Part shown: positions 32,105 through 38,779 of the stretch, piece after piece | Layout of the letters: each line of letters begins with the position of its first letter | How positions within the stretch are numbered: position 1 is the first letter of the stretch | NCBI GenBank assembly: GCA_964648365.1 | Contig: CAZYLK010000040.1 | Coordinates: 1-38,779, forward strand | DNA: 38,779 nt | Direction of reading: 5' to 3' | From: SURF-32 sp964648365 | Lineage (GTDB): Bacteria; Planctomycetota; Phycisphaerae; UBA1845 | Translations under genes and position numbers: made by a program | The notes under the pieces: generated by a model | The model's input: only the letters and a program-made list of their open reading frames with translations | Told to the model about the DNA's origin: nothing | Database searches by the model: none

Positions 32105-34333
32105 ATGAACGCGAGCAGAGAAATGAGCGCCGGTCGGGCGGCGACGCGCCGGGCGGTCCTTCGAGCGGCGATCGTGGGGGTCGCGGTTCTGGTCCTGACG
32201 GAATCGCGGGCGGAGGCCTACATCGGGCCGGGCGCCGGCTTTGCGGCCGCGTCGTCGATCATCGGCGTGGGCCTGGCCATGCTGGCCGGGTTCGTGGCGC
32301 TGCTGACCTGGCCGATCCGGTTCATTTTCCGCTGGATCCGACGTCGGTCGGCCCATGCCAGGGCACGGGTGAAGCGCGTGGTGGTGCTGGGCCTGGACGG
32401 CATGGAGCCGAAGCTGACCGATCGCTTCATGCAGGAGGGCAAGCTGCCGAATCTCAAGCGGCTCAAGGAGCAGGGCTGCTACCACCGCCTTGCGACGACG
32501 GCGCCGCCGCTGTCGCCGGTGGCGTGGTCGACGTTTCTGACCGGCTCGAACCCGGGCAAGCACAACGTCTTCGACTTCCTCACGCGCAATAAGCACAACT
32601 ATCTGCCGGAACTGTCGTCCGTCCACGTGTCGAGCCATCGGCGGACGTTCAAGTTTCTGGGCATGAATATCCCCTACGGTGCGCCCGAGATTCGCGGGCT
32701 GCGGCGGGGCAAGCCGTTCTGGAGCACGCTGGGCGACTACGGCATCTTCAGCAACATCATCCGCGTGCCCATCACGTTTCCGCCCGAGCGGTTCCGCGGC
32801 GTGCTGCTGTCCGCCATGTGCGTGCCGGACCTGCGCGGCAGCCAGGGGACGTTCTCGTTTTACACCACGCGCAAGGCCGAGGACGTCGATCACACCGGCG
32901 GTGAGCAGATTTACGTCCAGCGCAAGGGCAACGTGGTGGATTCGTACCTCGTCGGCCCGCCGGGCAAGGACGGCAAGCCGATTCACACGCCGTTCCGGGC
33001 GACGATCGACGATGCGACGCAAACCGTGAAGCTGAAGGTGTGCGGAACCACTCACACGCTGAAGAAAGACGAATACTCGCCGTGGATCACGGTGGACTTC
33101 AAGCTCGGCCTGACCAAGAAGGTCACCGGCATCTGCGAAGTGCTGCTGTTGCAGACCACGCCGGAGTTCGAGCTGTACGTGACGCCGATCCAGATCGACC
33201 CGGCGTCCCCGGCCATGCCGATCTCGCATCCGGGCGTTTACTCGACCTACCTGGCGAAAAAGCAGGGAGCCTATGCCACGCTCGGCCTGGCCGAAGACAC
33301 GTGGGCGATGAACGAAAAAATCCTCACTGACGACGGCTTTCTGCATCAGTGCATCGAGGCTGACGAGGAGCGCGAGGTGATGTTCTTCGACGCGCTCGAC
33401 AAGGTGAAGGAAGGGCTGTGCGTGTGCGTGTTCGACGGCACCGACCGCATTCAGCACATGTTCTGGCGCTACATCGACCCGAAGCACCCGGCCCGTGCCG
33501 GTCAGACGGAAGAAAACCTGCAGCGCCGCAACGCCATCGAAGACCTCTACCTGCGCAACGACGAACTGGTCGGCAAGGTGATGGCCAAGTGCAACGATCG
33601 GAACACGCTGCTGTTCGTCATCAGTGATCACGGGTTCAGCTCGTTCCGCCGCGGCCTCGACTGGAACCGCTGGCTGATCGAGAACGGCTACATGGTGCTT
33701 AAAGAAGGCGCCGACCCGAAGGCGAAGTATCTGAAGCGCGTCGACTGGTCGAAGACGAAGGCGTACTGCCTGGGTCTGGCCGGTATCTGGCTGAACGTCA
33801 AGGGTCGCGAGGCCCAGGGCATTGTTGAGCCGGGCGAGGAGGAGACGGCCCTGCGCGAAGAACTGTGCGCGAAGCTGACCGGCTTGAAGGATCCGGCGAC
33901 GGGCGAACTGGCGGTCAAGCGGGCGCTCGATTCACGCAAGATCTACCGCGGGCCGTACACGACCGAAGCGCCCGACCTCATCATGGGGTACGCCGAGGGG
34001 TATCGCGTGTCGTGGGAAGCGGCCGTCGGCGACATCACCGACGAAGTGTTCCACGACAATATGAAGGCCTGGAGCGGTGACCACTGCATCGACCCGTCGC
34101 TGGTGCCGGGCGTGATGTTCTGCAACCGGCCGGTGCAGGCCGAGCGACCGCGCCTGATGGACATCGGGCCGACGTCGCTGGAGATGTTCGGCGTGAAGGT
34201 GCCGCCATACATGGACGGCCAGCCGCTGACGGTTCTGGACTGGGGTCAGCGTGCCGCTCCGCCCACGGCCGATGACGCGCCGAGAGGATCACGCGTGGGC
34301 GCCGCTGTGGAGCAGGTGGGGGCGGGTGCATGA
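32105..34333 (+). CDS. Alkaline phosphatase superfamily / type I phosphodiesterase, membrane-anchored (copy 1)
   Basis: 742 residues from the ATG at 32105; GTG, ATG and TTG codons just upstream (32087-32102) are possible alternatives. Residues 13-38 are a Tat-like signal or anchor (TRRAVLRAAIVGVAVLVL), and about 50-78 a transmembrane helix. RVVVLGLDGMEPKLTDRFM (91-109) gives the metal-binding Asp98; PPLSPVAWSTFLTG (134-147) holds the likely Ser/Thr nucleophile. FDGTDRIQHMFWRYID and VISDHGFSSFRRGLDWNRWL supply later metal ligands, and WSGDHCIDPSLVPG is the last His motif. All zinc ligands appear present, so it should hydrolyse a phosphate mono- or diester, or transfer a phospho-group, outside the cytoplasm. 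Its stop overlaps the start of copy 2 (ATGA at 34330). Confidence 0.88.
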   Translation: MNASREMSAGRAATRRAVLRAAIVGVAVLVLTESRAEAYIGPGAGFAAASSIIGVGLAMLAGFVALLTWPIRFIFRWIRRRSAHARARVKRVVVLGLDGMEPKLTDRFMQEGKLPNLKRLKEQGCYHRLATTAPPLSPVAWSTFLTGSNPGKHNVFDFLTRNKHNYLPELSSVHVSSHRRTFKFLGMNIPYGAPEIRGLRRGKPFWSTLGDYGIFSNIIRVPITFPPERFRGVLLSAMCVPDLRGSQGTFSFYTTRKAEDVDHTGGEQIYVQRKGNVVDSYLVGPPGKDGKPIHTPFRATIDDATQTVKLKVCGTTHTLKKDEYSPWITVDFKLGLTKKVTGICEVLLLQTTPEFELYVTPIQIDPASPAMPISHPGVYSTYLAKKQGAYATLGLAEDTWAMNEKILTDDGFLHQCIEADEEREVMFFDALDKVKEGLCVCVFDGTDRIQHMFWRYIDPKHPARAGQTEENLQRRNAIEDLYLRNDELVGKVMAKCNDRNTLLFVISDHGFSSFRRGLDWNRWLIENGYMVLKEGADPKAKYLKRVDWSKTKAYCLGLAGIWLNVKGREAQGIVEPGEEETALREELCAKLTGLKDPATGELAVKRALDSRKIYRGPYTTEAPDLIMGYAEGYRVSWEAAVGDITDEVFHDNMKAWSGDHCIDPSLVPGVMFCNRPVQAERPRLMDIGPTSLEMFGVKVPPYMDGQPLTVLDWGQRAAPPTADDAPRGSRVGAAVEQVGAGA

Positions 34334-36594
34334 GGGGACGAGACTTGGTGAAATCACGCAACTTCCGGGTTCTGGCAGCGATTCCGATCGTGCTGGGCGC
34401 GGTGGCGATGCTTGGCGGCGGCTGCAGCGAGCCCAAATCGAAAGCGGGCGGCAAACGCTTGGTCGTTCTCGGCTTCGACGGCATGGACCCGCGTGCTCTG
34501 CAGCGCATGATTGACCAGGGCCGCATGCCCAACTTCAAGAAGCTCATCGAGAAGGGCGGCTTGTGGAACCTGGGCACGAGCATTCCGCCGCAAAGCCCGG
34601 TGGCGTGGTCGAACTTCATCACCGGCTGCGACCCGGGCGAGCACGGCATCTTCGACTTCATCCATCGCGACCCCGGTCAGCAGACCGATCCGACATCGCC
34701 GTTTTTCTCCGCCAACAAGACGGAGCATGGCGATGAGCCGTGCATTCTCGCGGAGCACGCGATTCCCCTGCCGTGGCAGAACCCGCCCGAGATCAAACTG
34801 ACGCGCGGCGGCATTCCTTTCTGGGAATACCTGGAAGATGCCAAAGTCCCGTCGCGGTTCTACCGCCTTCCGGCCAACTATCCGCCCACGCCGTCGAAGG
34901 ACGGCTACATGAAGAGCCTGTCCGACATGGGCACGCCGGATATCACCGGCTCGCAGGGTACGTTTCAGTGGTTCAGCGCCGACTTTTCCACCTCGACCGA
35001 GCAGCCCAGCGGCGGCATGGCCCTGCCGATGACGCCGGTGAAGGGGCGCAGCGGCGTCTACATGCTGGAACTGCAAGGCACCGGGAACCCGATCGAGGTC
35101 AAGACCCGCGTGGACGCACAGGGCGTGCGGCACATTGAGCATCCGACCATGACGCTGCGGATGCTGCTCGAAATCGATCGCGATGCGCCCATTGCCCGCC
35201 TGTCGTGGAGCAACTTCGCCGTCGGTGGGTTGGGCTACCCGGCCGAGAAGAAAAAGGACGCAAACGGCAAGCCGGCCGCAGAGGACGAACCGCTGCCGGA
35301 GTTCAGCGAAGAGTTGATTCTGGAACAGGGCGAATGGAGCGGCTGGCAGAAGGTCGTCTTCCGCACCTGCAATCTGGATCCGGGCGGGGGCTTTCCCGCG
35401 ATCGTCCGGTTCTGGCTCAAAAGCGCGAACCCGCTGTTCCCGGAACTGTACGCGTCGCCCGTCAACTTCGATCCGGAAACGCCGATGGCCGAAGTGAGTG
35501 CTCCGGGCGATTTCGTCACCGAGATCGGATCGGAAATCGGTCCCTTCTACACGCAGGGGTTTGCGGAGGACTTCAAGGCGTTTGACGCGGAAGTCACCGA
35601 CATCGCGGGCGACACGAAGCGGCTGTTCGACGCCGAGGCGTATCGCATCCAGTCGCAGATCGTGATGAACGAGCGCATCGAGATTCTCGACTATGCGCTG
35701 AAACACTACGAGGACGGCCTGCTGTTTGTGTACTTCTCCAGTACGGACCTCGTTGCGCATATGATGTGGTGGAACCCCGAACTGGGCGGCCTGCCGCCGG
35801 ACGCGCAGCATCCGACGCGGACTTCCGAGGACGCGAAGAAGTATCATCGCGTCGTCGAGGGCATCTACGAACAGTGCGACGAGCAGCTCGGCAAGGTCAT
35901 GAAGACCGTCGGCGAGGATGCGCCCATCCTGGTGATGAGCGATCACGGATTCGGCCCGTTTCAGCGCAAGGTTAACCTCAACCGCTGGCTGTACGACAAC
36001 GGGTACATCGTGCTCAAGCCCGGCCAGCAGCCGCGCGGCGCGCTGTCGATCATTGCGGACTGGTCGCGGACGAAGGCGTACAGCATCGGCCTCAACGGCA
36101 TCTACCTGAACATGGTCGGCCGCGAGCGGGAAGGATCAGTCAAGCCGGAAGAGCGCGACGCCCTGTTGAAGGAAATCTCCGAGAAACTCATCGCCTCGCG
36201 CGATCCCGAGAACGACCGGCCCGTCGTGCGGCGGATGTACCGGACCGACGAGGTTTACCATGGGCCGTATGCCCCCGGCGGCAAGCTGTCGCAGCACACG
36301 CCGGACCTCATCGTCGGCTACGAGTACGGCTACATCACGCGGCAGGGGACGATGGGGACGTTGACCTCGCGCTGGCTGACGGATAATCGTAACGAGTGGA
36401 GCGCGGACCATTGCATCGCCGCGGAACTGGTGCCCGGCACGCTGGCCACCAACGTCAAGATTCATCTGGACGACCCCGACCTGATGGACCTGGCGCCGAC
36501 GATCCTGAAGTATTTCGGCGTCGAGAAGCCCGCCCAGATGCGCGGCCGCAACCTGTTAACCACGCCGCCCGTGCGGACGGCTTCGAGGGAGTAG
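34330..36594 (+). CDS. Alkaline phosphatase superfamily / type I phosphodiesterase, probable lipoprotein (copy 2)
   Basis: 754 residues, start overlapping the stop of copy 1. Residues 13-32 (VLAAIPIVLGAVAMLGGGC) end in a lipobox-like LGGGC, so Cys32 is probably lipidated. KRLVVLGFDGMDPRALQRM gives the first metal Asp; PPQSPVAWSNFITGCDPGEH holds the nucleophile Ser; FSSTDLVAHMMWW, LVMSDHGFGPFQRKVNLNRW and NEWSADHCIAAELVPG supply the other metal ligands. Copy 1 and copy 2 share order, length and long similar stretches, so they arose by tandem duplication. Copy 2 has extra inserts (KKKDANGKPAAEDEP) and a long middle domain. Substrate unknown; a cell-envelope phospholipid or sugar phosphate is a reasonable guess. 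Confidence 0.88.
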   Translation: MRGRDLVKSRNFRVLAAIPIVLGAVAMLGGGCSEPKSKAGGKRLVVLGFDGMDPRALQRMIDQGRMPNFKKLIEKGGLWNLGTSIPPQSPVAWSNFITGCDPGEHGIFDFIHRDPGQQTDPTSPFFSANKTEHGDEPCILAEHAIPLPWQNPPEIKLTRGGIPFWEYLEDAKVPSRFYRLPANYPPTPSKDGYMKSLSDMGTPDITGSQGTFQWFSADFSTSTEQPSGGMALPMTPVKGRSGVYMLELQGTGNPIEVKTRVDAQGVRHIEHPTMTLRMLLEIDRDAPIARLSWSNFAVGGLGYPAEKKKDANGKPAAEDEPLPEFSEELILEQGEWSGWQKVVFRTCNLDPGGGFPAIVRFWLKSANPLFPELYASPVNFDPETPMAEVSAPGDFVTEIGSEIGPFYTQGFAEDFKAFDAEVTDIAGDTKRLFDAEAYRIQSQIVMNERIEILDYALKHYEDGLLFVYFSSTDLVAHMMWWNPELGGLPPDAQHPTRTSEDAKKYHRVVEGIYEQCDEQLGKVMKTVGEDAPILVMSDHGFGPFQRKVNLNRWLYDNGYIVLKPGQQPRGALSIIADWSRTKAYSIGLNGIYLNMVGREREGSVKPEERDALLKEISEKLIASRDPENDRPVVRRMYRTDEVYHGPYAPGGKLSQHTPDLIVGYEYGYITRQGTMGTLTSRWLTDNRNEWSADHCIAAELVPGTLATNVKIHLDDPDLMDLAPTILKYFGVEKPAQMRGRNLLTTPPVRTASRE

Positions 36595-36600
36595 TTTGGC

Positions 36601-36792
36601 ATGGCAGAGAAGATCAAGATCGACGGACATCTGTACGACCGGCTCAAGAAGGTCAGCGACATTGCCGGCTACACGTCCGTCGATGAGTTCGTGCAGCACC
36701 TGATCGAGAAGGAACTGGCCGCCATCGAAGCCGGCGGCGGCTCCGACGCCGACGTGGAAGAGCGCCTGCGCGGGCTGGGATATATTGAGTAG
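36601..36792 (+). CDS. 63-residue ribbon-helix-helix-like protein with LGYIE tail
   Basis: GGGAG sits nine bases before the ATG at 36601, six bases after the stop of copy 2. KIKIDGHLYDRLKKVSDIAG and SVDEFVQHLIEKELAAIEAG have the strand-helix-helix pattern of CopG/Arc-like proteins, but basic DNA contacts are sparse. The last residues, EERLRGLGYIE, match the LGYI tail found at the C-terminus of many sulfatases and alkaline-phosphatase-superfamily proteins. It may therefore be a detached regulatory or docking tail for the two enzymes upstream instead of a repressor. It is clearly part of the operon. Confidence 0.75.
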   Translation: MAEKIKIDGHLYDRLKKVSDIAGYTSVDEFVQHLIEKELAAIEAGGGSDADVEERLRGLGYIE

Positions 36793-36798
36793 ACGAAA

Positions 36799-37069
36799 AG
36801 GGAGTGAGGGAATAAGGGAGTGAGGGAGTCAGGGAAGAAAGAGAAAACGATTGGTCCCCCTGTTCCCCTCCTTTTCGGTCCCTGCATTCCCTTTTGTCCC
36901 GACGCTGGTTGCGGCGTCTGGCCGCGTGCGGCACGGTGGCCTCGGTCTGGAACGAAACGCTTGGAAGGGCGTGAGAGAGCAAGGCGTGGCGAAGTCATGA
37001 CGAGAAGGGCACGAATCTAAGCGTCCCTCGTCCCTCACTCCCTGACTCCCTCGTCCCTGACTCCCTTCC
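36799..37069. repeat. Inverted-repeat element, GGGAGTNA-arm family, full copy
   Basis: Left arm 36799-36838 (GGGAGTGA, GGGAATAA, GGGAGTGA, GGGAGTCA units) and right arm 37021-37069 (TCCCTCACTC, CCTGACTCCC units) are near reverse complements. They enclose about 180 bases homologous to 908-1028. Shared landmarks are CCTGTTCCCCTC, TGGTTGCGGC, TGGCCGC and GGGCGTGA. It occupies the gap between the RHH-like gene and the membrane protein gene. A mobile, MITE-like origin is inferred; no transposase or clear target duplication was seen. Confidence 0.75.
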
Positions 37070-37090
37070 GCCTGGAATAAGAACGCCCCT

Positions 37091-37951
37091 ATGTGGACGA
37101 TCAACAACGCACTTACGTCGCTGTTCAACCTCGTGTTTGCGCCCATGGCGGCGTGGCCGGCGTGGTTGTCGCTGGGGCTGATCAGCGCCGTGACCGGCGT
37201 GGTGCTGCTGCTGGCCTATCGCTACACGTCCAATCAGGACGCCATCGGCCGCGCCCGCGACGAGATCAAGGCCAACATGCTGGCCATGAAGCTCTACAAG
37301 GACAGCCTCATGGTTCCGCTGGCGGCCGTGTTCGGCGCCGGGTGGTCGTCGTTCAAGATTCTGCTGCTGTCCATCCCGCCGCTGCTGGTGGCGCTGGTGC
37401 CGGTGGGGGCGCTGTTCGTGCAGATGACGGGGCGTTACCAGTTCGCCCCGGTTCCGCCGGGCGAGCCGGCCACGGTGCAGGCGTTTATGACGGAAGAGTT
37501 TGGCGCGCTTGAGGTCGCCGGGCAGGCCCGCTTCGAGCTGTCGGTGCCGGAAGGCGTCGAGCTTTTGACCCAGCGTCCGTGGCGCAAGGACGACTCGACG
37601 CTGGCCTATTGGAAGGTCCGGGCCGAGAACCCCGGCCGGTATGAACTGGCGGTCACCGCCGGGGATGAAACGCTCACCAAGCAGCTTACCGTCGGCGACC
37701 CTGCGTCGGTGGACGGTCCCGTCAGCCCGCTGCGCACCCGCTACAGCTTCTGGGAAAAGTTCGGCTTCCCCTGGGAAGCCTATCCGCCGTCAGACTCCAA
37801 CTTCCGCGCCATCCAGATCCGCGAGATGATCAAAAGCGCTATGCCGGATGTCCTGCCGGTACCCGTGCTGGGCAACTGGATCGTCTACTTCCTGGTCGTT
37901 TCGATGGCCTTTGCGCTGATCTTTAAGCCGATTCTGAAAGTCCGCATCTGA
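37091..37951 (+). CDS. Membrane protein, EMC3/DUF106-like N-terminus with beta-rich loop
   Basis: 286 residues. Two N-terminal transmembrane helices (WLSLGLISAVTGVVLLLAYRY and SFKILLLSIPPLLVALVPVG) flank a charged helix SNQDAIGRARDEIKANMLAM plus KLYKDSLMV, a pattern resembling EMC3/DUF106 members of the Oxa1/YidC insertase group. Residues about 117-200 are a beta-rich, probably periplasmic domain (RFELSVPEGVELLTQRPW, NPGRYELAVTAGDETL). One last helix (GNWIVYFLVVSMAFALIF) ends the protein. I recall similar proteins beside type I phosphodiesterase genes in planctomycetes and acidobacteria. An assembly or insertion role for the upstream enzymes is a guess. The start has only a weak ribosome binding site. 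Confidence 0.75.
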   Translation: MWTINNALTSLFNLVFAPMAAWPAWLSLGLISAVTGVVLLLAYRYTSNQDAIGRARDEIKANMLAMKLYKDSLMVPLAAVFGAGWSSFKILLLSIPPLLVALVPVGALFVQMTGRYQFAPVPPGEPATVQAFMTEEFGALEVAGQARFELSVPEGVELLTQRPWRKDDSTLAYWKVRAENPGRYELAVTAGDETLTKQLTVGDPASVDGPVSPLRTRYSFWEKFGFPWEAYPPSDSNFRAIQIREMIKSAMPDVLPVPVLGNWIVYFLVVSMAFALIFKPILKVRI

Positions 37952-38040
37952 GGCGCTTCGCCGCGGCCCCTGGCCGAACGGCTGCCAGCGCCGCCCGTTC
38001 GAACCCCGACCGTAAGGGAGGGGCCGACCGTTGGAATAAC

Positions 38041-38061
38041 GGCAGCGAAGCGAACGCTGCC
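38041..38061 (+). terminator. Hairpin downstream of the membrane protein gene, possible terminator
   Basis: A perfect 7-base stem, GGCAGCG paired with CGCTGCC around an AAGCGAA loop. A second 7-base inverted repeat (CGAACGG at 37975-37981, CCGTTCG at 37995-38001) lies upstream. No T run follows, so intrinsic termination is uncertain. Confidence 0.25.
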
Positions 38062-38101
38062 CACCAGGCGCGACCGCACCCACCTGCACCGTCTGCTCTT
38101 T

Positions 38102-38200
38102 GTCTGCGTTTATCCGCGTTTATCTGCGGTTCGACTCTCTTCGGCTGCGGCCGGTAAGTGGCGGCGCGTATCGACCGCAGATGAGCGCGGATGCAGAGAA
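38102..38200. repeat. Inverted-repeat element with TCTGCG/TATCCGCG arms
   Basis: The left arm 38102-38132 (GTCTGCGTTTATCCGCG, then TTTATCTGCGGTTC) and right arm 38172-38200 (CGACCGCAGATGAGCGCGG, then ATGCAGAGAA) are imperfect reverse complements around about 40 bases. It is again a short-period (8-9 base) family and intergenic. The rest of 37952-38344 holds only the hairpins above and no gene I can support. Confidence 0.6.
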
Positions 38201-38344
38201 GAGGGAGAAGAAGACGAGGGATGGAGTTCTCCGAATCCGTTGCCCGCCTGAACTTGATTGCGCCCGAACATCGCCCTTGGGTGCCGGGCTGCGTTGGTTA
38301 TTGATCGCACCGGCACACGGATCGCGAGCAAGGCGCGACATTTG

Positions 38345-38722
<378 letters not shown>

Positions 38723-38779
38723 GCGCGAGGTATAACCGAATTTCGTTGATGGCGGTCGGCAAAAAGGTGGCGTACTCTC

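Noticed and set aside
31895..33631. A 578-codon minus-strand frame
   Set aside because: Antisense to the first phosphodiesterase gene; no domain seen.

Overview
The window is high-GC bacterial DNA, most likely from a planctomycete (Phycisphaerae-like), and probably from a draft or metagenome assembly because it contains a run of 100 N (3692-3791). The lineage call is inference. It rests on an ECF sigma factor of the planctomycete-rich TIGR02999 type overlapping a long multi-pass Ser/Thr kinase gene, a small membrane protein with a CPACGYNL zinc ribbon, a secreted beta-helix protein, a split glycine decarboxylase (gcvPA/gcvPB), and paralogous secreted type I phosphodiesterases. No tRNA, rRNA, CRISPR array or insertion sequence was recognised.

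Left part (1-9921, mostly + strand): a 5'-truncated YhaM-like HD-domain nuclease, a small membrane protein, a secreted right-handed beta-helix protein, and a gap-truncated DUF4143-type AAA ATPase on the minus strand with two near-identical palindromes in its promoter region. Then come gcvPA, a zinc-ribbon membrane protein, gcvPB, a SET-domain protein and a LipM-type octanoyltransferase. GcvPA and GcvPB form the decarboxylase of the glycine cleavage system, and LipM-type enzymes modify its lipoyl carrier GcvH, so this reads as a glycine cleavage and lipoylation neighbourhood. gcvH and gcvT are not in the window.

Middle part: 9935-15688 is a minus-strand run read from right to left: two tandem plastocyanin-like copper proteins, tRNA (m7G46) methyltransferase TrmB, an unrecognised 566-residue coiled-coil protein, an Hsp20 chaperone and a GT-C type membrane glycosyltransferase. 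A DinB-like protein follows (minus strand). On the plus strand lie the sigma factor/kinase pair, a 36-residue hydrophobic peptide gene, a ketoacyl synthase III with an intact triad, a DUF1015 protein with two Gly/Ser-rich insertions, and two small proteins, one DUF5678-like.

Accessory patch 24266-29009: base composition falls (51% GC in a hand-counted 120-base sample at 25261-25380, against 68% at 7321-7440). It holds a possible winged-helix protein, a small uncertain gene, an 846-residue GHKL (MutL/MORC-like) ATPase, and a convergent DNA amino-methyltransferase 5 bases away. No nuclease is recognisable. This restriction- or defence-like module is the best candidate for an undescribed system.

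Right part: an orphan PEP/pyruvate-binding protein (minus strand), then a plus-strand operon of two paralogous alkaline-phosphatase-superfamily proteins (one a probable lipoprotein), a 63-residue RHH-like protein and a membrane protein. A YjbQ-family protein lies at the right edge.

Between the genes are several families of short-period (7-9 base) repeat arms, some paired as inverted repeats around about 180 bases. Two copies (885-1028 and 36799-37069) are visibly homologous internally, and repeat arms supply the stop codons of gcvPA and gcvPB. A separate observation is a Cys-containing C-terminal module of about 70-75 residues shared by three otherwise unrelated secreted proteins.
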